A DNA stretch of 64,000 bases from Bradyrhizobium sp. WSM471. Its GTDB lineage: Bacteria; Pseudomonadota; Alphaproteobacteria; Rhizobiales; Xanthobacteraceae. The stretch's first letter is position 1; every line of letters starts with the position of its first letter. The position numbers and the translations under genes are program-made. The notes under the pieces were generated by a model. That model saw only the letters and a list, made by a program, of their open reading frames with translations. It had not been told where the DNA came from and did no database searches. The stretch spans positions 1,488,001-1,552,000 of the forward strand of contig NZ_CM001442.1 in assembly GCF_000244915.1 (NCBI RefSeq). The letters are read 5' to 3'. Positions 19,791 to 29,470 of this stretch are shown here, in pieces.

Positions 19791-19935
19791 CACGCACAAA
19801 CTGCCGGCGAGCATCCACCGCGATCTCGTAGCCCACGCCGATATCCTCGCAAAAGAGACAGGGCCAACCGGTCGGGGATCGGTTCATGGCAGCCGACAGA
19901 AATTTCCGGAATGCTCGACGGACGCGTCAACCGAG
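19790..19935 (+). pseudogene. DUF2274 gene remnant (end of trb operon)
   Basis: LPASIHRDLVAHADILAKET followed, after a small deletion, by RFMAADRNFRNARR. This matches DUF2274, a small protein gene that follows trbI in ICE-type trb operons. Its presence right after trbE shows that trbJ-trbI were deleted, leaving both operon ends fused. The 160 bp after it hold nothing recognisable. Confidence 0.6.
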
Positions 19936-20096
19936 CGGAGGTGATGGATAGCGGTCGGAGAACAACTTGAGGAACGCGGTCAGGGCAGGAGTTTAACGTT
20001 CGCCAGTATGCCGATTCGCTGCGGCACCCTCACGCAGCTCGCGATAGGCAAGACCGCATGATCGATCTCCATCTCGGATTCGAAAGCGTGATGGCA

Positions 20097-21022
20097 TTAG
20101 CTTCGATACCCTGAGTTTTTGAGATAGTTGGCGCATTCTTCGGGGGTGGAGGCGTCAAGGAGTTCGCCGATGGCAGCGCAAACCGAATGGACGGTTCGTG
20201 CGGCTGCCTTGCGGAAGCAGCTGTTTAAGTTTGGCAAAGACCCGTTCAATCGGTTCAGGTCGGGTGAGTATTTGGGCACAAGAACAGCTTGGCTCCGGCG
20301 GAGCGGATGAGCTGGCGCACCGCTTTGCTTTTGTGGCTGCCGAGATTGTCCAGGACGACGATATCGCCCGGACGAAGGCTCGGCAGGAAAACCGTCTCGA
20401 CATAGATCCGGAAACTCACGCCATCGATTCGTCCGTCGATGAACCATGGCGCATCGATCCGGTCATGGCGCAGGGCCGCCACGCAGGTCATGGTTTTCCA
20501 GCGGCCGTGAGGAACCTTGGCGCTGAGTCTGTGCCCGCGCGGGGCCCATCCCCGCAAGGGCGCCATGTCTGTCCGGGTCCAGGTCTCGTTGATGAAGACC
20601 AGCCGCTCAGCTTTGACGCGACCTTGGTACTTTGCCCACTGGGCTGGCCGCCGTGCCACGTCGGGACGATCGCGCTCGCCAGCCACCAAGCTTTTTTTGA
20701 AGCTGAACTTCTCGGCATGCACGAAGTCCCACACCGAGTGATAGTCGACCTTCAGGCCGCGACCGGCAAGTTCGGCAACAAGCCCGCGGCCGTCCTTGAT
20801 CCGTTGCGACAGCCAGACCGCGTCGTCTCCCGAAACCGCCTTCGGCTTGTGACCGCCCATCTGGCGAGCAACGCTGCCGGTCTCATCGACCCGCTTCATC
20901 CAGCCGATCGCTGTGCTGATCGCTACTCCAAACTGCTTGGCGGCCTTGTTGCGGGACATTCCGCACTCAATCGCCGCCACCACGCGCTCGCGCAGATTGA
21001 GAGAATAAGGCTTGCCATCCAT
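20097..21022 (-). pseudogene. IS630-family transposase, frameshifted
   Basis: The ATG at 21022 (minus) starts MDGKPYSLNLRERVVAAIEC; an in-frame start further upstream is less likely. It continues through the HTH (SRNKAAKQFGVAISTAIGWM), first Asp region VFINETWTRTDMAPLRGWAP and IVVLDNLGSHKSKAVRQLIR. Near 20260 the frame is lost; PKYSPDLNPIERVFAKLKQL-type sequence continues across two frames to 20097, ending LDASTPEECANYLKNSGYRS. Normally Asp occurs where FINETW shows Asn, so the catalytic site is also altered. Inactive copy. Confidence 0.75.
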
Positions 21023-21306
21023 GCTAGCCTCCGCCCAGCCAGCATGGTGATTCAGAAACAGACTGATTGAGAATTTCAAATCGATTCAGCCTAGTTAGCA
21101 GCACTGATTTAGACAGATCTCTGTGTTCATCCTGATAAGGTCGATGATGACCCAGCCGAATCAGAATCTCGGAAGGCGCCGACAGGACGATGAATCGCGA
21201 AGCGAGCTAACTTCGAGCTTCGTGCTGGTGTATCGAAGTGAAGCCCACGGTTCGCTCGGAGATGCTGAGTATGGCTCCTATCTCGCCGGCCGATTTGCCG
21301 CGCTAT

Positions 21307-22479
21307 TTAGGCGCCGATCACGCCGAGCTTGGCGTGACCTCTGAAAAGGTTTCGCGCGATCGTGCGTCGCTGGATCTCGTCAGAACCGTCGTAAATGCGG
21401 TACACACGTAGATTGCGGTACCACCGTTCGATCGGTAGCTCCTTGCTGTAGCCCATCGCGCCGTGGATCTGCATGACACGATCAACGACCTTGTTAGCCG
21501 TAATCGATCCGGTCAGTTTTGCGATCGAGGATGCGTGCCGCGCGTCATGTCCGTTTTCCGCTTGCCATGCCGCGAGGAGCGTCAGGTATTTCACGGCCTC
21601 GATTTCGACGTGTGAATCGGCAATCTGCCATTGGATGGCCTGGTATTCCGCGATAGGGTGTCCCATGGATACGCGGTGCTTGGAGTATTCGATCGCCATC
21701 TCGAGCAGGCGCTCCGATGCGCCCACGGCCACTGACGGGATCTCGTAGCGACTGGCGCCAATCCATTCCATCGCCAGCTTAAAGCCCCATCCCAGTTCGC
21801 CAAGGATGTTCCGATTTGGAACTCGGACGTCCTCGAAAACGAGCGATGCCGCGCTCCATTGGCCCATTGTCGGGATGGGTTGAGAACGCCAACCCATGTT
21901 GCGGTCAACGAGGAAGCAGGTAATGCCGCCCGAGGCGCCCTTGTTCGGATCGGTGACGGCGAACAGTATCACGAAGTCGGCCTCGCTTCCGCCTGAGACG
22001 AACGTCTTCTCGCCGTTGAGGATCCAGTCGTCGCCGTCGCGCACAGCCCGCGTGCGAATTGCCGTGGCGTCCGAGCCGGCATCAGGCTCGGTAATCGCGA
22101 AGCAGCCGACTCGCTCGCCATTGATGGTTGGGAGGAGATATTCCTGCTTCTGGTCCTCCGTGCCGGAGAACAGGATGTTGTCAGCTGATCCGCCGAACCT
22201 GAACGGAACGAAAGTGCGTCCGTTTTCGATATAGACGATGGAGTTCATGATCGCTCCGAGTCCGCTGCCGCCGTACTGCTTCGGGGTGGTGATGCCCCAA
22301 AAACCGGCGCTCTTTCCTTTCAGCTGTAGGTCTCGCAGCTGACCGGGTTCGAGACCACGACCGCCTTGGCGCTCATTGCGGAGAACCTGGGCCTCAAGGG
22401 GAATGATCTCTTTGTCAATGAACGCGCGGATGGAGGTCCGGACCATATGCTGTTCGTCGCTGAGTGAAAAATCGATCAT
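21307..22479 (-). CDS. acyl-CoA dehydrogenase (ACAD10/11-like)
   Basis: A 390-aa FAD-dependent acyl-CoA dehydrogenase that would introduce an alpha-beta double bond into an acyl-CoA. Domain order is normal: helical N-domain (DEQHMVRTSIRAFIDKEIIP), beta-domain with CFAITEPDAGSDATAIRTRA and DWILNGEKTFVSGGSEADFV, and C-terminal helical domain ending GAMGYSKELPIERWYRNLRV then RIYDGSDEIQRRTIARNLF. The usual catalytic YEG is DG here, as in ACAD10/11 and CaiA-like enzymes. The ATG at 22479 follows AGGAACG. It faces the NPD-like gene 1.2 kb away with a decayed CoA-ligase fragment between; the substrate is unknown. Confidence 0.88.
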   Translation of the reverse strand: MIDFSLSDEQHMVRTSIRAFIDKEIIPLEAQVLRNERQGGRGLEPGQLRDLQLKGKSAGFWGITTPKQYGGSGLGAIMNSIVYIENGRTFVPFRFGGSADNILFSGTEDQKQEYLLPTINGERVGCFAITEPDAGSDATAIRTRAVRDGDDWILNGEKTFVSGGSEADFVILFAVTDPNKGASGGITCFLVDRNMGWRSQPIPTMGQWSAASLVFEDVRVPNRNILGELGWGFKLAMEWIGASRYEIPSVAVGASERLLEMAIEYSKHRVSMGHPIAEYQAIQWQIADSHVEIEAVKYLTLLAAWQAENGHDARHASSIAKLTGSITANKVVDRVMQIHGAMGYSKELPIERWYRNLRVYRIYDGSDEIQRRTIARNLFRGHAKLGVIGA

Positions 22480-22979
22480 GATTTTCGTTCCTGTGGACGG
22501 ATTGTCTAAGGTGAATGGTTGTGCCTCGACCGTATGTCACCTTCGGGCGCCGAGCCCCAGGTTGATGATCTGCTGCTGCCGAATTGCGTGTGCTCCTCGG
22601 GATTCTCAGCCGTTGTCAAACCTCAGCACGACAGCGGCAGCGGTTGTGCAGCGTCCTCTTACCCAAGGTCGTTGCACCGAGGACTCCATAGCGACAGCCG
22701 CGAGCTCCGATGTTTGTTTCATTTTATCTCAGCGCACAGCCCAGCGCCCGGCACGGCATCACGCCCCAACTACATTGCTAGTGCGCTTACGTTCGACACG
22801 GGAAGGATGGCGTTCATCAACCCAGCCGTGGTCTGATCGTTACCTAGCGTCACAGGTTCGCCCTTGGATGTACCCGCGGCCATGGCGGGCTGCGTCTGCG
22901 GCTTGATACATCTCTTGCGATAAATTACCGACGTTTGAACTGCGCTCATTCCTTCTGATATACCGAACGGCGGCGTGAT
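22480..22979. other. upstream region of the acyl-CoA dehydrogenase gene
   Basis: No convincing gene. AGGCAC-AACCA-TTCAC at about 22516-22531 (minus) resembles a -24/-12 element but lacks the invariant GC of the -12 half, so I do not call it a promoter. Confidence 0.3.
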
Positions 22980-23470
22980 GCGCCGCCCTATCAGGTCGGT
23001 TGAGTACTCGTCCGGCATTTTCTTGGGCAGCGAGGAAGCGACTGCAACCAGCACTTTGCACATCTTGAGGGCCGACTTGAGTGCGCAAGCGGTCGGTAAC
23101 CGCACGCGGTTTGAGCAGCAGTCCGAACGCGGAAGCTCAAGCGCCAGCATGTCGAATTCGAAGGCACCCGATACAATGATTGGCATGGCCTGCAGCTTCG
23201 AGGAAGCTGGCCGATGGCACAAGGCCTCGCCGGCGCCGCTCGTTGCCCGTATCTTGACCTGCTCAACCATCAGGTGCCGGGTTGATGCTGACCCAAGCGG
23301 CCTCAGGCAAAGCGGGCAGGTCGGCTGCTGAATGGTAGGACTTGCAGTCGGCAACGTCGCCTCTGTTGAGCGGCACCGGCCAATTCTTGCCGGCGGAGCT
23401 CCATTCAGTTGATGCGCGACTGCAACGGCTGCCTGTCGGCCAGCACAAACAGCGTGCAAGTTCGGGCGCG
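22980..23470 (-). pseudogene. NDP-forming acyl-CoA synthetase, decayed fragment
   Basis: On the minus strand, CKSYHSAADLPALPEAAWVS followed by INPAPDG, a stop, and then in other frames ATSGAGEALCH, SFLEAAG and AMPIIV resemble the CoA-binding domain of NDP-forming acyl-CoA synthetases (CYPSL-DLPxAPD-AWVxIN, RGAGGAVCYASGFxEAAG, DMPIIGPN). Similarity fades after this. A degraded CoA-ligase-like gene between two CoA-related enzymes is plausible, but the match is from memory and interrupted. Confidence 0.35.
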
Positions 23471-23652
23471 GAACGCGTTCCACTTTATGCATCGATCAGC
23501 CTCTCAGGGACGCCGCACCGCGTCCAAAAATACCGCGCTGAATCTCCGACCCCGCCTTCCGGAATGCGCTCGACCGAGACATCGCGGCCGACCGCGCAAC
23601 CGCCGTAGGCGGTCGTGAGGTTCCGTTCCCCGCCTGACCGAGATCATCAGGT

Positions 23653-24678
23653 TCACTCGGCTCCCGACCAATTCCGCTGATTGGGAAGTGGTCGTGCTGG
23701 CCGATTGCGAGTGCAAGCGGCGCCCGTTGACACCGCTTCGTATTCTCCTGCGATCTCTTTCACAAGCTCAGCAGCAGCGAGGATGGAGTGCACGCCAGAA
23801 ACGGAGTGGCCGGCGCACCAAATATTGCTCCAGCGCGGCCCCCCTCCGGTAGAGGTCTTACCGGTTTGGGTTGCTCGCGCCTCGGACACTGACTTGTCAA
23901 GTGCTGCGGGGTCGAGACCCGCCGCTACGATTGAGCTGCGCAGCACGTTCGCTGGGAGTCCCCAAAATGAGCTCGTCAAGATAATGTCATCAAAGGTGCT
24001 ATCAAGTAGCATCTGACGATAGGTATCGCTTGCCATGCTTTCTAAGGTGGCTACGAAGCGAGTGCCCATGCAACCGAGATCACACCCAAGCACGCGCGCT
24101 GCCGCTAGCGAAGTTCCGTCTGTAATACCGCCCGCAAGTACAATCGGACCATCGAACATGGCGCGAACGGCGCGAACGAAAGCAAACGAATTGACCCACC
24201 CGGTATGGCCTCCTGCGCCGGCGGCGAGCAAAATCAAACCGTCCGCACCGGCTTCGATGGCTCTTTCCGCGTGGTGCAAGGAGGCGATGTCCGCGAACAC
24301 GAGACAGTCGACTTCGTGCAAGGCATCGATTGCAGCAGCGGGTGATCCCACACTAGTTATGACAATGTCCGGCTTGTGACGTACGAGACAGGCAAGATCA
24401 TCCTTGAATCGTGGGTGGCGGATCATGAGAGTTGGGCAGTGCGGCGCGACAGCCTTATCCAGGTGAGCGAGATCATGCTCAATCCGGCCGAGCCAAGAAT
24501 CAAGCTCCTCAACGGATCGGGCGTTTGCTGTCGGAAACGCGCCGATTGCTCCCGCCCGGCAGACGGTAGTCACAAGGTCCACCCCAGAGACATTGGCCAT
24601 GGGCGCGACGATCAAGGGCACCGCCAGTCGGGAAGAGAGAGCGCCCGGCAGTCTGTCACTCTCGAACAGTGCAGTCAC
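23653..24678 (-). CDS. nitronate monooxygenase-like FMN protein (NPD family)
   Basis: A 341-aa TIM-barrel protein of the 2-nitropropane dioxygenase family. Seen: SSRLAVPLIVAPMANVSGVD at the N-terminus, an FMN-phosphate segment GADGLILLAAGAGGHTGWVN around residue 150, the catalytic-His-containing GGHTG, and GPIVLAGGITDGTSLAAARV followed by LGCDLGCMGTRFVATLES. Family members oxidise nitronates or act as flavin enoyl-reductase-like proteins, so activity on a nitroalkane is possible but not proven. The start is a GTG at 24678 preceded by AAGGAAC 9 bp upstream. Its last about 30 residues look frayed (ARPLPNQRNWSGAE). Confidence 0.85.
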   Translation of the reverse strand: MTALFESDRLPGALSSRLAVPLIVAPMANVSGVDLVTTVCRAGAIGAFPTANARSVEELDSWLGRIEHDLAHLDKAVAPHCPTLMIRHPRFKDDLACLVRHKPDIVITSVGSPAAAIDALHEVDCLVFADIASLHHAERAIEAGADGLILLAAGAGGHTGWVNSFAFVRAVRAMFDGPIVLAGGITDGTSLAAARVLGCDLGCMGTRFVATLESMASDTYRQMLLDSTFDDIILTSSFWGLPANVLRSSIVAAGLDPAALDKSVSEARATQTGKTSTGGGPRWSNIWCAGHSVSGVHSILAAAELVKEIAGEYEAVSTGAACTRNRPARPLPNQRNWSGAE

Positions 24679-24738
24679 GGCATTTAGTTCCTTAGTCTTG
24701 AACGCGCTCGCAGCAAATGTCTTTGGGAATCATAACGC

Positions 24739-24846
24739 TTATCGAGTATGCGCATTCGGCATTTGCGGCGCCCAGAAAGGATCGTCGGTTTGCATCGCGA
24801 ATTCCTCAAAGTCACCCTTGATCAACGACGCGACAATCCGTGACAT
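24739..24846 (-). CDS. small ORF or C-terminal remnant, 35 aa
   Basis: MSRIVASLIKGDFEEFAMQT followed by DDPFWAPQMPNAHTR and a TAA, 60 bp upstream of the NPD-like gene and in the same direction. The composition is protein-like, and it reads like the last residues of a larger enzyme whose upstream part is gone. No family assigned. Confidence 0.3.
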   Translation of the reverse strand: MSRIVASLIKGDFEEFAMQTDDPFWAPQMPNAHTR

Positions 24847-25079
24847 GCTTACGGGATTAATTCCATCACTAACGTTGGTAGTTGACGGGGCCGCATATTG
24901 TAGGGCAATCACCGATCCCTCTGGGCCGGTTGAGCTTGAGCGACCATCGGAACACTGCTTGGTACGGCCTTATGCGCTGCTGGTGACTCCAGGCTCGCCC
25001 GCGGACTAGGAACACCTGGCCCAGTTCGTGGGTTTGGCGCAGACGCCAATGCGTCGTTCAGTACCTCGACGGCCGGAAG

Positions 25080-25680
25080 TAGGAGAGCGTCGGATCCGCC
25101 TACTAAGGGTTTGAACATCCCAACCGCGCGATGGCCGATGCGCTGCTGTTGCGTCGCGGGCGGCTTCACCTTGCGCAACGTGTTCGTCGCATTTGATCAG
25201 GCCCCAACTGGGGGCGCCTACGCCGATCGTCTCGACGTCTTCGTTGGCGGCACCCATCTCGCCACCCGGCCGCTTGGGCGGCTGCATCCCAACAGTAAGC
25301 ATGGCCAGGTCGTCGATTATCGGCACGTGGTCCATACCTTGCGGCCAGCCAATGGCGCTCCTCAATCTCGTCTACCGTGATCGGCTGTTCCCGCGCGTGC
25401 CTATCGCCGAAACTTCGATTGCTCGCGCGAACCGCTGCCGGACAGCAAAGCCTGCCGGGTCATGCTCCGTCTGCTCGCATCAGCTATGACCGCGGCTGTG
25501 AAGGTGAACTCGCGATGAGTTCGCGACCGAGCTTTTGCTGGCCGAGGGCCCGAGCTCAACCGGCTGCTTGCTTGGTTCGCTCCCGATTTGGCGCGTGTGC
25601 CGCAAGTCGCGGTGCAGTTCGCACCGCTCGCCATCTATGAGTGCCTCGTCGGTGCCGGCGAGATCGGAGGTGCCGCATGA
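25080..25680 (+). pseudogene. IS21-family istA, C-terminal remnant
   Basis: In shifting frames: YADRLDVFVGGTHLATRPLG, RLHPNSKHGQVVDYRHVVHT, MALLNLVYRDRLFPR and FATELLLAEGPELNRLLAWF, ending PLAIYECLVGAGEIGGAA. This is the C-terminal half of an IstA transposase followed directly by istB. The earlier two-thirds are missing. Confidence 0.7.
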
Positions 25681-26010
25681 GGACAAACAACACCGTTGAC
25701 ACCGCGCGGCTCGATCTGTTTCTCAACGAATTGCGGCTGCTAGCCATTAATGTGCCGCGGCAGCGACCGAGATCGCCGAACGCGGCCGCCGCCGCGTCCA
25801 GCGCCATCTCGTCGAGGCGCAGCTGCCCCGTGGAAAGATCTTGGACAACTTCGAGTTCGAGGCTGTGTCGATGATCTCCAAAGCGCAGGTGACCGCGATC
25901 TCCGCTGACGATGGTTGGCTCGGCAAGGGCGCCATATGCTCCTGTACGGACAGCCCGGCGGCGGCAAGAGCGTACGATTGGGCCGCGGTTTCGGCTCCAT
26001 TGCTTGTCAC
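25677..26010 (+). pseudogene. IS21-family istB, N-terminal remnant
   Basis: Overlapping the istA end, MRTNNTVDTARLDLFLNELR begins an IstB helper ATPase. After a frame change it continues ERGRRRVQRHLVEAQLPRGK and ILDNFEFEAVSMISKAQVTA. It breaks up at the Walker A region (CSCTDSPAAARA, where GPPGGGKSH is expected). No downstream part remains. Confidence 0.7.
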
Positions 26011-26339
26011 TTAAAACTCTCCCGCATTCACCACTATCTTCCAACTTTAAAGCGCATTTCGATTGGAGGATCCGAAAGCGAAACAAGCTATTATCCACCC
26101 CGCTCGTGCAACTACCGAACCGAATAGGCTAGACGACTGGGTGGAGAACGCGCCACTGATGTTCGAGAGCGTCAGCTGTGTGGCCGCTATAGGGCTGGGC
26201 GTCCAAGCAGTGTTCAACGTCGGCATAGGTCGGCGACTCCAACGGATGAAGGGATCTGCCGCACCCGCTCCTCAGCGCGATTCCAAGAGCGAGCTGCGAG
26301 CTACACGTGTTCTCTCTCGTCTCGTGCAAGGATCGCGTG
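26011..26339. other. no recognisable gene
   Basis: Frames on both strands are open across this stretch, but neither shows a family motif. It forms the upstream region of the sigma-54-like element at 26340; no exact TGT-N10-ACA was found in it. Confidence 0.35.
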
Positions 26340-26355
26340 CGGCACGCGGATTGCT
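26340..26355 (+). promoter_or_regulatory. sigma-54 (-24/-12) promoter candidate
   Basis: CGGCAC-GCGGA-TTGCT has a perfect -12 half and one mismatch in the -24 half. It is nearly the same 16-mer as at 29402 and 33303. The downstream gene starts at 26645, so the leader would be long (about 280 nt) and contains a mini-ORF with its own ribosome-binding site (ATGAAGTGA near 26465). Confidence 0.5.
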
Positions 26356-26644
26356 AGAATGAGGAGCCCGGGCCAGCGCGATGCCCCAGGTGTTCCCAAG
26401 AGATCCAATCGATGGGTACCTGGATGTGCTGAGGCCGCCCTCGATAGCCGAAAGGAGTAAACTCATGAAGTGAAACTTACACCCGATCTGCCTAATTGGC
26501 ACAGATCGAGACTTCAGGGAACGGAAGCAATGAGAACGCTCTCTGACCGTCAATAGCCTGTGCGGTTACGGGAGGAATGCGGTGGAGGATGAGGGGCGCA
26601 AGGGGCCCGCACCCAAAGGCCTATGTCTGAGGAGGAAAATTCTG

Positions 26645-27691
26645 GTGTCTGAGAAAACAATATTAACGTCTGACAGGCGGCCGCGAGCGGTCGGGCTGTT
26701 GGGAGGCGGGATCATTGGCGGCGGGTGGGCCGCACGGTTCATCCTCAACGGAGTCGACGTGCGTCTGTATGGTCCTTCTAATGCTGCCATCGAACGCGTG
26801 CAGAAGGTGCTATGCAGCGCGCGGCGGGTGTACCGGCAGCTGACGCAGGTTTCTTTGCCGGTCGAAGGGACTCTCACAGCGGTAAGCTCGGTCGCGGACG
26901 CCGTTTACGGAGTAGAGCTCGTCCAGGAGTCTGCTCCAGAGAAACTGGAGCTCAAGCAGCAGCTACTGGCGGCCGCCAGTCAAGCAGCGGCACCTGGTGT
27001 CCTAATCTGCTCTTCGACCTCAGGGCTACGGCCGTCCTTACTCGCGGCGGGAGTGAGACACCCCGAACGACTGCTTGTCGCGCACCCGTTCACGCCCGTG
27101 CATCTGCTTCCGCTCGTTGAGCTTTGCGGGGGAGCGAGCACCACGCCCGATTCGCTGGAGCGCGCGGCGGAGATCTTCCGGGCCGTCGGAATGCACCCAC
27201 TCGTGGTGCGCAAGGAGGTGAATGGGTTCATCGCGAACCGGCTCCAGGAGGCGCTGTGGCGCGAAGCACTATGGTTAGTGCACGACGATGTGGCCACCAC
27301 ACAAGAGATCGATGACGCAATCCGCTATTCATTCGGACTACGCCGCGCCGTCTTGGGCCCCTTCAGCGTCGGCGGGGGTGCGACCGGCATGCGCGAGTTG
27401 ATGGAGAAATGGCAACCCGAGCTGAGATCAGCGTGGACGAAGTTCACCGATGTGCCAGAGCACAATGATGCCTTCCTGTGCAAACTCGCCGAACAGTCAG
27501 ATGCACGGACGGACAATTGGACGGTAGCTGAGTTCGAAGATAGGAGGAACGACGCGCTCGTGGCCGTGCTGCGGGCGCTGCGAACACAGCGCTGCGGCGC
27601 GGGTGAGACGATCGCTTACTGGGAACAGAGGTTGCGCGACCGCGCGCCCCAGCTCGACGGTGGCGAGACTTGCCCAACAACCTCAATCTGA
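26645..27691 (+). CDS. 3-hydroxyacyl-CoA/L-carnitine dehydrogenase-like protein (paralog 1)
   Basis: A 348-aa NAD-dependent 3-hydroxyacyl-CoA dehydrogenase of the L-carnitine dehydrogenase branch. I chose the GTG at 26645 because GAGGAGG lies 9 bp upstream and the paralog at 34422 starts at the equivalent point. Rossmann motif RAVGLLGGGIIGGGWAARF (residues 14-32), QESAPEKLELK, catalytic region ICSSTSG, HPFTPVHLLPLVELCGG (His147) and NGFIANRLQEALWREALWLV are all present. It is clearly homologous to the second copy throughout, but reads GPFSVGGGATGM where that copy has GPLLTYRMACGGTGM, so the substrate pocket differs. It probably oxidises a beta-hydroxy acid or reduces a beta-keto acid. Stands alone behind a sigma-54-like element. 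Confidence 0.85.
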   Translation: MSEKTILTSDRRPRAVGLLGGGIIGGGWAARFILNGVDVRLYGPSNAAIERVQKVLCSARRVYRQLTQVSLPVEGTLTAVSSVADAVYGVELVQESAPEKLELKQQLLAAASQAAAPGVLICSSTSGLRPSLLAAGVRHPERLLVAHPFTPVHLLPLVELCGGASTTPDSLERAAEIFRAVGMHPLVVRKEVNGFIANRLQEALWREALWLVHDDVATTQEIDDAIRYSFGLRRAVLGPFSVGGGATGMRELMEKWQPELRSAWTKFTDVPEHNDAFLCKLAEQSDARTDNWTVAEFEDRRNDALVAVLRALRTQRCGAGETIAYWEQRLRDRAPQLDGGETCPTTSI

Positions 27692-27719
27692 ATGCATGTC
27701 TAGGAGCTCACGACCCGGT

Positions 27720-28960
27720 AGGTCAAAAAGGCCGCAGAGGTATCGTCAGAATCAGGTGTAAGAGAGCGCCTCTGGGCACGTCGGGTTAGCGGATTGCGCC
27801 CGCGAGTTAAGTCCGCTGATTCCGCAAAACCCTCGCCAAAGCGATCGCAAGCTGGCTCATCTTGCGCCCGAACGATTCTGCGCCTCGAGGGCATTCGTAG
27901 CGTAGAGCATTTGCGAAATCTTGGAGTGAAGGCGAAGAACGGAACACATTCATATGCCCGGTGCCAAGAACAGCGCCGGCCCCACTCGGCTTTGAAACCT
28001 CGAGCCTGAGCAGAGCGAGTTTCGGCATTCCGGACTTCGTAGATCACCTTTGATCGCGGGCTGGATCCACTTCTTCCGATGATTTCAGGACACATGCCCT
28101 TGCGGGTCAAATGCACGGCAGGCCTGAACCATCGTTTTGTCTGTTGATCGAGTCGGGAAGCGCTTCAAGCCGTTGACCGCGGCGATCAGGATATGGCCGC
28201 CTTTGCTCAGATCACTCATAACCGTGAGCCAGAATTCGGCGCCTCCGATCGACTCGATTCACAGCCGGAACACATGTTTATCGCACGACGGGGTAACACC
28301 CCAACATGACGAGGGCCGCCTCGTTCTTGATCCCGTCTCCCGGATTTTAACCCTGGGGGTGTCGAAGAAGACCAACGGATAAATCGATTCCAGAGGTCAG
28401 TTTTGCATTCGCGGGCGTCATCGAAGATCGAGTGGCTGAGTTTGCCGATCAGATAGGTGGGATCCGTCGTGCCCTAGGGGCTCAGCCGGCCAGAAGGCCT
28501 GGATCTCCAGCCGCTCATGTCCAGCCCATGCAACACTGATGATGTTTTCGTCGAGCGTGTTGGAGCGGTTGGCCCTTGGCAACGATCATCGGTTCGGAGG
28601 TGCCGGCACGGCCGCGCGGCACGCGATCCGGATCTCGCCCTCGTCTGTCAACAATGCTTTAGTGCTCGTGCGGTCGCGGCTTTTCCCCGAGCCACGGACG
28701 TCGGCAGCCCTTCTAGATGCGGGCGTGAGCCCTACGCCCAATGCACGCTCTAGAAACGCCTTCTTCAGCTGTCTGAAAAGATCGCCTTCGCCGGCGAGCT
28801 CTTCCGGCCTGATCCGATACCAGCTCCTTGATCGTTTCAGGACAGCAGCTTGATAGCACGGCTGGTCACGTCCTTCAGCAGTCAGTCTAGGCCTTCACCC
28901 TGGCGTCGGTGCAGGATGGGCAACAGGCTATTGCCAAGCGCCGCAGCCTCCGCCGTCAAG
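27720..28960 (-). pseudogene. IS256-family transposase, heavily decayed
   Basis: Minus-strand pieces in order from 28960: LFRQLKKAFLERALG (N-terminus), KALLTDEGEIRI, LDENIISVAWAGHERLEIQA, then GAEFWLTVMSDLSKGGHILI and AAVNGLKRFP near 28150-28230, MHLTRKGM at 28116, EFEAEWGRR-like, PFFAFTPRFRK and an end region near 27720. This order is that of an IS256/mutator transposase with many frameshifts. Terminal repeats were not recognised. Confidence 0.7.
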
Positions 28961-29293
28961 TCCATCGCTCACCAGCAGCACGATCGCTGCTTTCCAAACC
29001 ACCTTCCGCGGCCTCTTTCGGTCTCAAAGTAGCCGCTCAAATGGTTCGTTATCGACCACGCTGAAAGCATTCGGTCGATTTTTGGCGTAGCCTCAAAGAG
29101 GCGCGCTGATTGTGAATCGTCTGTCAGCCGTGGACAGCTCGCTTATCAGCAGATCGGGACACTCGCGCCTTTGGCCGCAATGCTGGTTTGCGAGGCGAAT
29201 CGCGCGGCGCGAATTGTTGGAGAGCCATCACCGTTGGATACAGCGGCGCAAGCGCGTGCCGGCGCCAAAGCCAGGAGGCGGCCGAGCGGGCGG
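28961..29293. other. no recognisable gene
   Basis: Sequence between the IS256 remnant and the NifA site. Open frames on both strands lack motifs or ribosome-binding sites. Confidence 0.4.
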
Positions 29294-29309
29294 TGTCCAG
29301 TTCAAGACA
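29294..29309 (+). promoter_or_regulatory. NifA upstream activator site
   Basis: TGT-CCAGTTCAAG-ACA is a perfect TGT-N10-ACA site. Its right end lies 92 bp upstream of the -24 element at 29402, the usual spacing for NifA acting through DNA looping (about 80-150 bp). Confidence 0.7.
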
Positions 29310-29401
29310 TCTAAGTTCCGAATCCGACAGACTAGGGCACAAGAGTGCTGCTACGCGGCGCTGGATTTGTCCCCTTAACGCAGGTCAGTCCAATTCCTTG
29401 T

Positions 29402-29417
29402 TGGCACGCCGATTGCT
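29402..29417 (+). promoter_or_regulatory. sigma-54 (-24/-12) promoter
   Basis: TGGCAC-GCCGA-TTGCT matches the RpoN consensus at every conserved base. Transcription would start near 29429, about 40 bp before the condensation-domain gene. Together with the upstream NifA site this is a complete nif-type promoter. Confidence 0.8.
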
Positions 29418-29470
29418 GAGACCCGCTGAAAGTCCGTTACCAGTGTCAATCTCAACGGCCAGAGGTTCAC

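Noticed and set aside
22770..23492. 240-codon minus-strand frame as a real gene
   Set aside because: Its translation lacks any motif; recognisable CoA-binding pieces lie in other frames of the same strand.
26490..26510. TGGCACAGATCGAGAC as a second promoter before the first dehydrogenase gene
   Set aside because: The -12 half lacks GC at the required position.
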